Assembly (NCBI RefSeq): GCF_033115175.1
Contig: NC_084831.1
Coordinates: 9,086,540-9,150,539, forward strand
DNA: 64,000 bases
Reading direction: 5' to 3'
From: Lepus europaeus
Lineage: Eukaryota; Chordata; Mammalia; Lagomorpha; Leporidae
Positions 41,144 to 52,477 of this stretch are shown piece by piece. A program made the translations under genes and the position numbers. The notes below the pieces were generated by a model. The model did not search any database and was not told the origin of the DNA. It saw nothing but the letters and a program-made list of their open reading frames with translations. Each line of letters opens with the position of its first letter. Position 1 is the stretch's first letter.

Positions 41144-41218
41144 GATACTTGAAAGAGTTCATAGAAAAATAGAATTAAAAGTTAAGTTGATTTTCCCGGG
41201 AACTTTTGAAGTACCGTC
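41144..41218 (+). mobile_element. MITE-like fold-back element 4, miniature
   Basis: GATACTTGAAAGAGTTCATAG ... GAACTTTTGAAGTACCGTC: both ends of the family joined after GTTAAGTTGA with the whole centre lost, leaving about 75 bp with inverted ends. Confidence 0.6.
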
Positions 41219-41941
41219 ATGGCGATCAGCTCATAGTGCTAAAACGTTGCATGCTCTGACTTTATGGATCTGGCTAACGTACCTTAGAGTCTCCTTCCAG
41301 GACTGATAACCGTCGACAAGGAGGAATAGGAAGGAGACGTAAGATGGAGTCAAGGGACACTGTAGAAGGAAATGTGTAGGTTTCTTCAGGCATGGAAATT
41401 CAGCAAACTAAGGCATAAGCCAGGGTCAGAGATGTCCTAGGGCTGTGAAGATTTTCAGTATCTACCACTGGATACCGTTAGGAAACCCAAGCCCCTTGAC
41501 TGTTGAGCATTTCTCAGGAAAGCGTTTGATGGGGTTGTCGAGGTCAGCGATGCTCATAGGACAGCTCTCTGCCTCTGTCCTGATGGGCTGGCAGTTCAGT
41601 CTCTCCCGTTTGACCGTCACCTGGCAGTCAAGCTGGGTGTGAAAGCAGTGCAGCGGAAGCCAGCCCTGAGTGTGGCTGCCCCCGAGTCTCCAGGAATTTC
41701 TTCAGCCCCTTTCGGAGTCTGGGACTGCTTCAACAGGCCGGCCACGTCGGAGCTGGTCGCAGGGCTGTGCAGAGGTGCTCAGCTGGGCGTGCGCTGGCAA
41801 TGTGCAGAGGTGTTTTTGATTGTGCAAATGGTTGGAGGCGCTGATTACTCAGGACAGCCTCGCCCAAGAGGACTTGCCCAGTACAGGATGCTGTGGTCCT
41901 CTGCCGAGACTGCCCCAGGCTCGCTTCTTTTTCTTCTTCTT
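41219..41941. other. Intron 1, unique-looking
   Basis: No repeat or exon signature recognised. Confidence 0.5.
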
Positions 41942-42264
41942 TTTTAAAAAAGATTTATTTATTTATTTGATAGGCGGAGATACAGAGAGGCAGAGGCAGA
42001 GGCAGAGAGAGAGGTCTTCCATCTGCTGTTTCACTCCCCAAATGGCTGCAGTGGCCGGAGCTGGGCCGATCCCAAGCCAGAAGCCTGGAGCTTCTTTCGG
42101 CTCTCTGACGTGGGTATGGGGCCCCCAGGACTTGGTCCGTCCTCTGCTGTGTTCCCAGGCACATTAGCAGGGAGCTGGATTGGAAATGGAGCAGCCAGGA
42201 CTCGAACTGGTACCCATATGGGATGCAGGCGGTGGCCCTACCCATCATGCCGCAGCGCCGGCCT
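41942..42264 (-). mobile_element. CSINE, older subfamily
   Basis: TTTTTAAAAAAGATTTATTTATTTATTTGATAGG tail and CCCATCATGCCGCAGCGCCGGCC head. Lies 70 bp from an oppositely oriented SINE. Confidence 0.9.
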
Positions 42265-42333
42265 CAAGCTTCTGCTAATACCCCTTGTTAGCATAGTTTA
42301 ATAAAGAATTTAATTTAAAAAGTATCATTTGAG

Positions 42334-42640
42334 GGGTATTCATTTGGCGCAGAGGTCACGCTGTCTCGGCTCCCACAGTGGAGTGCCAGTGCCTGGCTTT
42401 GAGTCCTGGCTCTGTTCCTGACTCCAGCTTCCTGCTAACACACACCACCAGCGGTGCTGGTGGCTCAAGTACTTGGGTCCCTGCCAGCTCATGTGGGAAA
42501 CCTGAACTGAGTGCCTGATTCCTGTCTTGGGCCTGGCCCAGCCATCGCTGTTGCGGGCATTTGGGGAATCTGATGAACCAGTGGATGGGAGATCTCCGTG
42601 TGTCTTTCTCTGCCTTTCAAATAAATTTTTTTTTTTTTTT
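42334..42640 (+). mobile_element. CSINE, old diverged copy
   Basis: Decayed head GAGGGGTATTCATTTGGCGCAGAGG. GTGGCTCAAGTACTTGGGTCCCTGCC and CTCTGCCTTTCAAATAAATT are clear. A T-run ends it. Confidence 0.8.
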
Positions 42641-43654
42641 AAATTTCTTAGGGAAGGAAGATCAGAGCCCTAGGATGGGCTGCTGGTTAGGGGTGAGGTG
42701 AGGAGGGAAGAGAGGAGTTAGCCATGGCACCGAGCTCTTTGTCGTAAGGGCTGGGGGCGCTGAGAGGCTGCCTTCTTCCCATCTACTTTTCATCTGGACT
42801 CCCCTCTTTATTTAACACTTTTCTCCTTACTTTTTCCTCATCCTTTGTAGTTGCCGGCTCACAGGCTCAATTCAAGCAGCTGTGCCATCCCCACATGTGA
42901 TGCTGGATAACCAGACTAGCACGGCGCTTATGGCGTCTCGGTCTTTATGATCGCTGGAGTCTCAGCTTCTTCATTAGACAAACGATAACGCAGTGTGGAT
43001 GATTACATGGCTGATAACCTTCGGGGGCGTTCTGCACTATCTGTGCACTCCTCGTCTCTCTCCAGAGAGAAGAAGGATCTTTCTTACAAGCTTCACTTTA
43101 TGCTTTAGGGTGGGGGCGGGGGCGGGGCCCTTCTCTCTTCCTGGTTGCTACAAACCAGACCCTCGGTTTTCCTCTCCCCCTTGACTCCCACCGGTGATAT
43201 TAAGAACACAGATCTGACATTGGCCTCTCCAATGATATTTTAGAGATGTTTGGAATACAGACAGGGAGATCTTCCATCCACTGGTTCACTCCCTGGCGTC
43301 CCCCTTGCTGGCCTTGACACACGTGTCTTCTTTCAGCCCACTCTGAGCCGGCTGTTGGATCTGCAGGCGTGGAGACAGAGAGGAGCTGGTGATCCTGACC
43401 TCCTGCCTGGCCCCTCTTCCCTTTCTTGGAAGCACGTTCATTTTCTGACCGACTCCACGGCTCACTTACCTATTGTTCATTGTGGGTCTTCTCCTCCCCC
43501 AGGGGCCAGGCCACTGCCAGGAACCAAGATCCGCCCATGGTAGGTGCTCCAGGGGAAGAGGGGTAAAAAGTTGGCGAGGGGAACACTGGGTCTAGGTCAC
43601 GGAAGGAAGTAAGCGATTTAAGATCCTGAAACTACATTGTTGTCGTCTTGTCCT
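42641..43654. other. Intron 1, with a SINE-derived scrap at 43258-43300
   Basis: GGGAGATCTTCCATCCACTGGTTCACTCCCTGG (43265-43297) is a 30-odd-bp piece of reversed CSINE body without tail or head. The rest is unassigned, with a GGGGGCGGGG box at 43111-43128. Confidence 0.6.
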
Positions 43655-43910
43655 TGGGCAAGATGAATAGTCCAGAACTGGCGACAAGGCAGAAAGCAGG
43701 TTAGCAGTGGCCTGGCACTGGGGACGGGGAGCGGAGGGGGTGAGGAAGGAGTGGGGAGGGAGTGCTGAGGGGGACCAGGTTTCTCGTTGTGATGAGACTC
43801 TTCTAAAATTAATGGTGGTGACGGCTACACAAATCTGTGAATGTGTACTCATTATAATGAGTCAACTGTATGATATATCAGTATCTCAATAAAGCTGTTA
43901 AGATACAAAG
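43655..43910 (+). mobile_element. Old L1 3' end, sense
   Basis: GGCAGAAAGCAGGTTAGCAGTGG, AATTAATGGTGGTGACGGCTACACAAATCTGTG, then AACTGTATGATATATCAGTATCTCAATAAAGCTGTTAAG, the classical L1M 3' terminus with its AATAAA. Confidence 0.82.
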
Positions 43911-44389
43911 AACCCACAAAAACAAAAATGATGAACTGTGGTTAAGAGGCAAAAGCAGAAGCCCAAATCGTGCGGCCTCGGCGGAGTGGTCTTGCCGTTG
44001 GTTGAGGATGCTAAGGCTTACCTTGGTGAAGATGACCGGGGCTAATTCCTGTGAGGGCGGCCTAGTGCCCTGGACCTTAGAGGAGACTTTGCAACTAAGA
44101 GTCACAATGACACTGCCTCTGACGGCCCCCTTGGGAGGGGAACACAAAGCTAGGAGATGGTGCCCTTCATTGATGTGTTGCGTTTACTGCAAACTTTTAT
44201 TCTTTTCCTCAGATGTTAATAAATCCAGCTGTAAAAGCTTAGTGAGAGGACAGCTGAACCCTAACCTCTCATTCACCAGGGGCACAGGTGTCACAGAGAC
44301 CAACCAGAGGGAACTGGTGGCTGCTGGTCGTTACAGAGGGGTTGGGCTGCACATCTTAGGGGACACCTGCTTTATCACTAGTTTATACC
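43911..44389. other. Intron 1, unique-looking
   Basis: An open frame of 179 codons (43870-44409, +) spans the L1 end and this segment, without domain or start context. Not considered a gene. Confidence 0.5.
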
Positions 44390-44400
44390 CAAAGATTCAT

Positions 44401-44764
44401 CTTTTTTAAACAAAATTTTTTGTATTTTTTTAAAAGATTTATTTATTTATTTCCAAGTCAGAGTTACACACAGAGAGGAGAGGCAGAGAGAGAGAGAGAG
44501 GGAGGTCTTCCATCCGCTGGTTCACCCCCTAGTTGGCCGCAATGGCCAGAGCTGTGCTGATCTGAAGCCAGGAGCCAGGAGCTTCTTCCAAGTCTCTCAC
44601 ACGGGTGCAGGGGCCCAAGGACTTGGGCCGCCTTCCACTGCTTTCCCAGGCCATAGCAGAGAGCTGGATCGGAAGTGGAGCAGCTGGGATTCTAACTGGC
44701 GCCCATATGGGATGCCAGCACTTCAGGCCAGGGCGTTAACCCGTTGTGCCACAGTGCCGGCCCC
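44401..44764 (-). mobile_element. CSINE, older subfamily
   Basis: TTAAAAGATTTATTTATTTATTTCCAAGTCAG tail and AACCCGTTGTGCCACAGTGCCGGCCCC head. Duplications CAAAGATTCAT (44390-44400) and CAAAGGTTCAT (44765-44775), one mismatch. Confidence 0.92.
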
Positions 44765-44775
44765 CAAAGGTTCAT

Positions 44776-46106
44776 TTTTAATGTAACAACCTTACATCTC
44801 ATGCAGAAGAGCTGAATATGTTTACCATGTGATGCATACCAAGGAAGGCAGTGCTAAATATGTGTGAGACACAGTTGTCTGATGTTTTATTCACCTAGTG
44901 TTTGCCTACTAAGGGTTTGGGTTGGTTTGGCAAGCACTGGGCTCTCTAACAAGATGTGGTATATGGTATATGGAATACAGTTTCCTGTGCCGGTTTTGAA
45001 TAAATAGTTCAGGTGGCCAGGCCCTGACTTTACTGTAGTGCCTTTGCTTGTTAAAAGTGATCGGGTGAGTGTTTAAATAGCTCAAGAAAAGGGAAGAAAA
45101 AAACACCCAACAGCCCTCGATAAAGGAACTGGAATCAAAGGAAAGAGTACTGTTGTTTATGATGGGTGGGCAGTGTGTTCTCCGGAATGAAGACTGCCAT
45201 TCGATTATGCGTTTCTTGAGTTATTAACAATTAGAGCATTAAGTTGGAATGTTTTTCAGCAGAGTCTTGTGGGCAAGGAAGCAAAGCAGGAGCAAGCGAG
45301 GAGAGTGCAGCCTGCAGGTGTGTGTGTGTCCTCGGCTGGGGGCATAGGCTGTCACAGGGAAAGTTCTCCTGAAACTGGAGTGGTTCTCATACTTCGGGAA
45401 TGACACCACATAACTCAGGTGGAGGTTGCCGAATGCGCCGTCCTTACAAGGACATGGCGTAGAAACAAGTTTGTCGTATGTGTGTGCAACCAGGATTTTT
45501 GTCTTCTCATTATTTCCCTGTACTGGAAATATATTGAACACAAAATTGTAAGCAATAAGTGTAGCTCTTTGCAAGGCTCTTTTGTTAAGCCGTTTGCATT
45601 TTACTGTGAGGTTTTTGTTCTGTTCTTTAAGGAGAACTGCCTGTGGGCAGTGTTAGTAAGTCTACCTTTCTACTCTAGGAACTTGAAAACCAGTGTAATG
45701 GAATGGGGTCCAGCTGGCGTTTGCATTCAGCACTTGCAGATAAACAAAAAGTATGGATGTCCGAGAAGGACACACACTGTGTAAGAAGTTATTCAGCAGT
45801 GCCTTGTGTTTCTGGCTATTAACAAAACTAATTTATTTCTTCTTAGCAATGATGCAATTCCAAAGCAAAAATTTGATGTCATTTTAATGAGTGTGGAGGA
45901 CACACACAGTGGAGCCCTAGTAAGGATTCCTAAGAAATCTATTTATTGCAGATAGTAAATCCGAGAGGTAAACTGTCAGCACAGATTGATCTGTCCTGGA
46001 GTTGCGTTATGAATGCCCTTGGAGCAAGCCCTAGGGTTCTGTGTGTGGTTTTAAATTGTAAATTTGTAGGCAGGTACATATTACAATTGTCTGTTTTTCT
46101 TTTTAG
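44776..46106. other. Intron 1, end: repeat-free up to exon 2
   Basis: 1.3 kb without recognised repeats directly upstream of exon 2. The last 16 bases form the polypyrimidine tract and AG acceptor (CTGTTTTTCTTTTTAG). Confidence 0.55.
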
Positions 46107-46180
46107 GGCTCATGTAATCAAAGAAGTTTCTTTGTTGTGTGTATCTTTACAGAACACAACAGGAATTGAAAATGAATCAG
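46107..46180 (+). other. PRDM2: PRDM2 exon 2 (5' UTR plus first three codons)
   Basis: The donor CAG|GTGAGT at 46180/46181 is an almost perfect 5' splice site and directly follows ATG AAT CAG. Two acceptors are possible. The upstream one (AG at 46105-46106, after CTGTTTTTCTTTTT) gives a 74-nt exon. A second (AG at 46151-46152, after TGTGTATCTTTAC) gives a 28-nt exon. The upstream tract is more pyrimidine-rich, so I choose it. The longer form contains an ATG-TAA start-stop 60 nt before the initiator, in the same frame. Confidence 0.75.
46172..46180 (+). CDS. PRDM2: PRDM2 (RIZ1) coding exon 1: Met-Asn-Gln
   Basis: Only nine coding bases. Met-Asn-Gln is the known N-terminus of PRDM2, and the exon-3 product continues with Asn-Thr-(Ala)-Glu-Pro, as in the human protein. 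The initiator has A at -3 (AAAATGA), a fair context, and an in-frame TAA at 46115-46117 closes the frame upstream. PRDM2 is a nuclear histone H3 lysine-9 methyltransferase and zinc-finger protein; the RIZ1 form starts here, while RIZ2 uses a later promoter outside this window and lacks the PR domain. The splice leaves phase 0. Confidence 0.9.
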
Positions 46181-46186
46181 GTGAGT

Positions 46187-48030
46187 TTACAATAAGAATT
46201 TATACAAATACATGACCTCGATGCCAGTGGCTCTCGGTGTGTAGAAGGCAGTAACACACACATTCCTTCCTCCCAGTGTTCCGCTTTTGTGTCCTAGCGT
46301 CACGTCTGAGTTCACTGCTTTCATGGCGTGCGTGCATCTGTTCGTGGAGTGGAGTGTGTGTGGCCTTGGGGTGGGCGGTGGATCTGTGGACCCCGAGTGC
46401 AGCTCTCATTCCTGGGGATTTTAGTTCAGACTGTTTTTCACCTCTCCCCGTCACTCTCTAGTGCCAGTGTGTCTTGTTTTGTTTTGTTTCTGTGTGTTTG
46501 AAGTTTATTTTGAAGTTTCATTTTTAATACTCTTTATTTTGTAATTATCCATTGGTTGGAAAAGGAAGAATGAGAGTTATTTTTAGAAATCATAATGATC
46601 AAAGGGGAAATGTTAAGCATTTTTTTCCTTGAAAAACTTGTTCATAGAATAAAAACAAGAGGGTAGGTGTGAAATGTAAGCTGTATTTCTCTTTACAGGA
46701 GGGTGTGGGGTTCCCTGGAGAGGAAACTACTCTGCAGTGGGTACTTGGTAGCCTTGAGGGGGTTCTGATAAGGAGAAGCAGTTATGTGGATGTAGTAGAT
46801 TCATACTTGCTGCCTTCCATGTTTTTTTCACTTGAGGTTTATTGAAATTTATGGGTATCAGAAACGTTTTCTTCTTAAAATCTTCATAAACATTTTTTTG
46901 TTTAAAGCCTAAAAATGTGAAGCATGTGATTTTTTTTTTTCATCCTTAACTTGAAATGCTCAGACTTGAAGACATTTTGCAACTCAACTCTCATTAGCTG
47001 AAGTTGTGGATGCCTTCTTATCATCTGTTGGTCTTCCCAACCAGGGATCCTAAGTCCATTTTCACTATGTGGCCAAGTTTAATAAATTCAGTCCTGCGTT
47101 GCACTGAGAGATGTGAAATTTTTGGTGTGAATTCTTTTGATTTCTTTTCATTGCTTTCTTTATCAGGGATATGTTTATTTTAACGCAGCGGACCATACAT
47201 CATAAAAAACGAGTCTGGTGAACACATGGGCCACGTGGTTTCTATTACTTTAAGACTTGTAGATTTGCTGACGTGCTTTTGAAGGCAAATTATTTTTTCA
47301 AATGGTGCTGAGGGGGAGGGACGAGAGAACAGAGTGGATTGTCACAGTCATCGTCCATCAAAGTTCAGGGCACATATATGTCATAGATGTCATTTATCTT
47401 CCTGTTCTAAGGTTGATTCTTGATGTGAGCCTGGTCACCTACGGGAGCAAGCCCTTCTCCTGCCTGGGGGCTGTTAGAGCCCTGCCTCTGGGTCAGCAGG
47501 AACTTACAAGTGGAGTCTAAATATTGACTCTGTGCTTGTTATTCGTGGCTCAGCAATCATTGACCGAGGTGCCTACAGCGCTCACCTCGGCTCCGTGCTG
47601 CCTTAATTCCTACGCTGCACTGGGCCGGTGATGTTTCTGATGTGTTTAGACTTGCCCAACACTCACCCTTCGGCTTCAGTATTTCATTTCTATCACACCG
47701 ACGTCTATCTACAAAAAGTGTGCGTGCCATTCGGAAGAGTTGTAGCGATTGCTCTGCCTTTTTTTTTTTTTTTTTTTGGCTCTTTCACAGTTTCATTTTG
47801 CTTTTGACAAGTGTTAATATTAGATCCATAGAGGACTGCCTTTGATGCTAAAAGCCAAATTTCAGTGGGAGAGTGGCCTCTTATGTGTCTAATGGTTAGC
47901 ACATTTCTGATTTGGGTACATTAAAATGGTCTGGGAGTAATGAAACTTTTATTCGGATTATAAAAATTGTCCACTTTTTATGAGTAAAATGTTCAGCATT
48001 TTTAGTTACATTTCATTGCTTGAAAAATAG
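46187..48030. other. Intron 2, start: repeat-poor
   Basis: 1.8 kb with no recognised interspersed repeat; a T-run at 47759-47778. AT-rich from 46,480. Confidence 0.5.
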
Positions 48031-48151
48031 GAGAGTCTTTCAACCAGTTCATGGAGAGTATATATTATGAGAAAACTATGCATGGATTTTAGAATTTTTT
48101 TACACCAAAATAAATTTCATTTCATTTCTTCACAGACTTTTTGAAGTACTA
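48031..48151 (-). mobile_element. MITE-like fold-back element 5
   Basis: Reverse orientation: ACCAGTTCATGGAGAG at one end, ATTATGAGAAAACTATGCATGGATTT and TTACACCAAAATAAATTTCATTTCATTTC in the middle, GACTTTTTGAAGTACTAC at the other. This is the reverse complement of the layout of element 1's left half. Confidence 0.65.
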
Positions 48152-48536
48152 CTTGCATTATTTGTGTGCTGTTTATACTTGATTATTAACTCACACCATG
48201 AAGCCTGTCAGCTTTTTTTTGACAGTCACCCCAGTAGTTTTCAGAAGTTAAGAATTTTTCAGGATAGTGTATGGTTTTCCCTCTTGTATTTAGTCCTTTC
48301 ATTTTTAGCCAGTGAAAATGGGCAATAAATGCCTTGAAAACTTCAAAATAGCACTCTCCAGACATTCTGATAAAAAGAATGTTTGAACCTGAACAAGACT
48401 GACTTATAATTAAAATCCAAATGGTTACTTTAGTGTTGGTGCGTTCTCTCTAAGAGCCGAGTGCATTGCTGCCCTGAGGTCTGTCTGTCGTGCTGGACGT
48501 GGTCTCCGAGGCAATAGCGGGGAGCTGTTCTCTCGC
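48152..48536. other. Intron 2, unique-looking
   Basis: Nothing recognised. Confidence 0.5.
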
Positions 48537-48832
48537 TTTTTTTCTTTTTAAGATTTTATTTATTTATTTGGAAGAGTTACCAAGAGAGGGAGAAACAGAG
48601 AGAGATCTTTAACTCACTGGTTCACTCCCCAGATGGCCGCAATGAGCAGGGCTGGCCAGGCTGAAGCCAGGAGCCAGGAGCCTCTTCCAGGTCTCCCACT
48701 TACATGGGTGCAGGGGCCTGAACACTCGGGCCATCTGCTGCTGCTTTTCCCAGCCATTAGCAGGGAGCTGGATCAGAAGTAGAAGAGCCGGGACCCAAAC
48801 TGGTGCCCGTACAGGATGTGGGCGTCACGGAC
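48537..48832 (-). mobile_element. CSINE, older subfamily, head missing
   Basis: TTTAAGATTTTATTTATTTATTTGGAAGAG tail, full body to GGTGCCCGTACAGGATGTGGGCG, then stops before the tRNA-like head. Confidence 0.88.
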
Positions 48833-49449
48833 AGCTCTGTTCCTTGTGTGCACCTGCAGGAGAGCTAGGGACTGAGCAGTTCCTTTAGGGGGTGGTGGAG
48901 CGCCCAGGGCCTGCATACTCGGAGGATGACTGTGGAGGTGGTCCGAGTTGTCACGCTCAGACATGTCCTTCCTAGTGTGGTAGTCAGGTCTTCCCTCTGA
49001 GCCCAGCCCTGGGGCTCCAGGAAGCCCCCAGACCTCGTGTTTTGTTTTTCTTCTTTCTGCTCTTTATCAACACTCATCTCTTTCTTCGTATCCCTTCCTC
49101 TGTCTGTGTAGAGTCTGCTTGCTTTGCGCGCGAGTCCCTTCCTTCCGAGGCTACTCCTGGTTAGGGGCTGGAGGGACGCTGACCGTACCTCCCTTCCCCC
49201 ATTGCCCTCTCTCCGCCGTCAGATCATGACTAGCTTTTTCTTGCTTTTCTAATCTTCCACACTGTCACAACACTTAACTTTGAGGTGTTCTACTGCTTTC
49301 CTTCTCATTTGTGTAGATATTTTTTCCCTGGGAAATCTGTACCTGTGACTCTCAGTTATTTAGAATGCTGTATTTTATAGGCTATCCAAGGCCAGCTAAC
49401 TTGCATGAAACAAATAGGTTCAGCCTAGCTTAGAGTTTAATATTCCTTG
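48833..49449. other. Intron 2, unique-looking
   Basis: No repeat or coding signal recognised. Confidence 0.5.
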
Positions 49450-49978
49450 TTACGTGCTGAGTGCCAGGCAACCTGTTCAGCATGGTGCATGCATCCTCTT
49501 TTTTTTTTTTTTTTTTTTTTTAAGATTTATTTATTTATTCGAAAGTCAGAGTTACACAGAGAGAGGAGAGGCAGAGAAAGAGCGAAGTCTTCCATCCGAA
49601 GCCAGGAGCCAGGAGCCTCCTCCAGGGCTCCCACGCGGGTGCAGGGGCCCAAGGACTTGGGCCATCCTCTACTGCTTTCCCAGGCCACAGCAGAGAGCTA
49701 GATTGGAAGTGGAGCAGCTGGATCTTGAACCAGCGCCCATATGGGATGCTGGCACTTCGGGCCAGGGCGTTAATCCACTGCGCCGCAGCGCCGGCCCCCA
49801 TACGTCCTCTTAAATCAGTCTTTGTAACCACTCTGTGAAGCAGAAGCCTGACTCATTTTGTGCATCTGGGCATCAGGGCCTAAACAGGGGCTGTGGCTTG
49901 TCCGTGATCACAGTAAGTGAACGAGCTCTGGGTCAAACCCAGGCCCGTGGGATTCCATGCTTATTACGGCCGTGCCAG
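49450..49978 (-). mobile_element. MIR relic split by a SINE
   Basis: TGAGTGCCAGGCAACCTG before the SINE; after it AACCACTCTGTGAAGCAG, GGCATCAGGGCCTAAACAGGGGC, CCGTGATCACAGTAAGTGAACGAGC and GGGTCAAACCCAGGCC, in antisense MIR order. Confidence 0.72.
49501..49799 (-). mobile_element. CSINE, older subfamily, inserted in MIR
   Basis: Long T-run, TTTATTTATTCGAAAGTCAGAG, then a body lacking about 45 bp (TCTTCCATCCGAAGCCAGG joins two normally separate segments). Head TAATCCACTGCGCCGCAGCGCCGGCCCC. Confidence 0.92.
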
Positions 49979-50050
49979 TCAGGGCGAGCTGGCTTACGCA
50001 GAACTAACGTGTAACTCCAGGGTCTCAGTGGCTTAACATAGCAGCTGTTT

Positions 50051-50367
50051 ATTTATTTATTTTTAAAGATTTACTTATTTGGAAGGCAGAATGACAGTGA
50101 GAGACAGAGATAACTTCCATCTGCTGATTCACACCCCAGATGGCCCCAATGGCCAGGGCTGGGCCTAGCTGAAGCCAAGAGCCTTGATATCTGGGTCTGC
50201 CATGTGGATGCAGGGACCTGAGTACTCAGACCATCTTCCACTGTTTTCCCAGGTGCATTAGCAGGGAGCTGGATTGGAAGTGGCGCAGCTGGGACTCAAA
50301 CCACCACTCACAGGGGATGCTGGCATCTCAGGCAGTGGCTTTACTTGCTGTGCCACAACATGGCCCC
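50051..50367 (-). mobile_element. CSINE, older subfamily
   Basis: ATTTATTTTTAAAGATTTACTTATTTGG tail, head TTGCTGTGCCACAACATGGCCCC. Flanks AGCAGCTGTTT and AGCAGTTTGTTT are a diverged duplication. Confidence 0.9.
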
Positions 50368-50379
50368 AGCAGTTTGTTT

Positions 50380-50822
50380 CTTGTTCTTTCTGCACATCTA
50401 GTGAGGATCTGTGGGCCCTGCTGATGTAGTCATTCAAAAACCAAGCTTGGTGGAGGCTTTGCCTCAATACCTGACACTTCTGCTTGTATATAATTGTATA
50501 TAATTATATGTAATTAGTCACATGGGCACCTGCAACTTAAAACTTGGATCAGGGAACAGTGCTGTCCCATCAGGGGCCTGGGACAGAGGAAAACTCTGAT
50601 ATTTGGGGATGTCTCTAATGACTTGCACAACTGCCTTGATTCCTGATTATTGAGTCACGCTTAGATTAGATTTTTTTGAAGAATCTTTTCATAACTGTAG
50701 TTTTGTTCATATCTGTAATTTTCTGTCAGTCTAGTGGGTTTTGGCTACAGGATGTCTGCATCCAGATCAGTGGTCTGTGTTGCTGTGGTTAACCAGTAGC
50801 AAAGCAATTTAACCTCCAAAGC
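50380..50822. other. Intron 2, unassigned
   Basis: The sequence flanking the previous SINE (CAGAACTAACG..., GGTCTCAGTGGCTTAACATAGC, then TTGTTCTTTCTGCACATCTAGTG) looks like an old mammalian interspersed repeat, but I cannot name it. Short TAATTATA repeats at 50488-50515. Confidence 0.4.
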
Positions 50823-51098
50823 TTTTATTTATTTATTTATTTGACAGGCAGAGTGGACAGTGAGAGAGACAGAGAGAAAGGTCTTCCTTTTGCCATTGGT
50901 TCACCCTCCAATGGCCGCTGTGGCCGGCGTGCTGATCCGAGGCCAGGAGCCAGGTGCTTCCTCCTGGTCTCCCATGCGGGTGCAGGGCCCAAGCACTTGG
51001 GCCATCCTCCACTGCACTCCCGGGCCACAGCAGAGAGCTGGACTGGAAGAGGGGCAACCGAGACAGAATCTGGTGCCCCGACCAGGACTAGAACCCGG
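50823..51098 (-). mobile_element. CSINE, young subfamily, 5'-truncated
   Basis: Tail TTATTTGACAGGCAGAGTGGACAG and body to GACTAGAACCCGG, where the T-rich tail of the next SINE starts. About 45 bp of head is missing; it is inserted in the neighbour's tail. Confidence 0.92.
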
Positions 51099-51441
51099 TT
51101 TTATTTATTTATTTTTTAAGATTTATTTATTTTCAAAGTCAGAGTTACAGAGAGAGAGATAGAGAGAGACACAGAGAGAGGTCTTCCTTCTGCTGGTTCA
51201 CTCCCCAGAAGGCCGCAATGGCCAGTGCTGGGCCAGGCTGAAGCCGGGAGCCAGGAGCTTCATATGGATCTTCTACACGTGTGGCAGGGGCCAAAACATT
51301 TGGGCCATCTTCCTCTGCTTTTCCTAGGCCATTAGCAGGGAGCTGCATCAGAAGTGGAGCAGCTGGGATACGAACCGATGCCCGTATGGGATGCTGGTGT
51401 TGCGGGTGGCAGCTTTACCCGCTGTGCTGCAAAGCTGGTCC
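51099..51441 (-). mobile_element. CSINE, older subfamily
   Basis: TTTTTTAAGATTTATTTATTTTCAAAGTCAGAG tail and ACCCGCTGTGCTGCAAAGCTGG head. AAGCTT words at 50819 and 51446 may be the residual outer duplication of the pair. Confidence 0.9.
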
Positions 51442-52464
51442 CCCAAGCTTGTTTTAGAGACCAGTGAGTAACAAAAGCAGATTTGAATCCCCGAGAACTG
51501 TGGGCAGGCTCTGCGAACTCACAGTTCTCGCCCTCACCCTCAGCCTGTATCCCCTCGGCGTGCCGTCCGAGCTGCCCTGAGTTAGGCTGATAGGGCTCTG
51601 CGGCTCACTGCTTGTGGAGGAAGACAGTTCAAAGTCAGGAGGACAGGTAACTTCCCACAGTGGACGGGGCTGTCAGGTGTTCCTGAAGCCAGGTCCTGTG
51701 CTGAGCAGGGGCGGTGAGGGTGGCTGGAGTGTCCCCTGGGTCCCATGGTCAGAGAAGCCTGTGCTGAGGAGGGGGTCAGGAACAGAACCAAGACTTAGGT
51801 TAGAAATCAGGCATATGTCCGATCTGGGACCAGGAAACTAGACAGTGAATACACAGGGTGATGCAGAGGCCCCGCGGTGAGAATGAGCTTAGTGGTCAAG
51901 GATCAGAGAGAAGCCAGGGCCGGCATCCTGACCCTGTCAGGCACTACGGCACAAGACTGATGTGTGTAGGCCTCATGGGCCAGGGGCCGTGTCTGACGCT
52001 GAGTGCACGGGGGCCGCTGCAGGTGGCACAGTCTGTTGTTAGAGTGCCACTGTCCCAGTGTCCCAGTGTCCCAGTGTCCCAGTCCCAGGGCTGGAAGAGG
52101 CAGGAGCGTGCTCTCTGCCTGCCACCATACCGAGGGCCTTTCTTCAGCCGGCTGACTTCATGGGCCTGCTGGCTTTTGGAAAGAGGGAGGTCTTTTGTGT
52201 TTCAGAACCAGTTTGACTGCTGCTCTTTTCCAAGGTGTGTGTCAGATTTTCTTGTTCTGTGTTCCTGTTTATTGTTACTGCAGTCCTACTCACTCCTTGA
52301 CCGAATACAATGTAACGCTGTTTCAGTATGCTGAGGCTTGTTTGATTCCCCCGTTGTCTGACTTAGACTAGAAGCAGAAGAGTTGTCCGTAGACGTTTAG
52401 GGGACTTTAATGCTCTAGGGATCTTCCACGTCTCTTGCTGGTCACAGGTATGTCGGTGGTTAAT
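51442..52464. other. Intron 2 with a (GTCCCAGT)n tandem at 52050-52088
   Basis: About five 8-bp GTCCCAGT units. Remainder GC-balanced and without recognised repeats. Confidence 0.6.
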
Positions 52465-52477
52465 AATACTCTATACA

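Larger units (their letters stand above)
29275..46106 (+). other. PRDM2: PRDM2 intron 1 (about 16.8 kb)
   Basis: Begins GTGAGA and ends at a pyrimidine-rich tract plus AG (46091-46106). It contains the SINEs, MER20 relic, LTR-like relics and simple repeats listed separately. Additional alternative 5' UTR exons could lie inside it, but none can be recognised from sequence alone. Confidence 0.65.

Noticed and set aside
43870..44409. 179-codon ORF (+)
   Set aside because: Starts inside an L1 3' end and extends into unassigned intron sequence; no domain seen.
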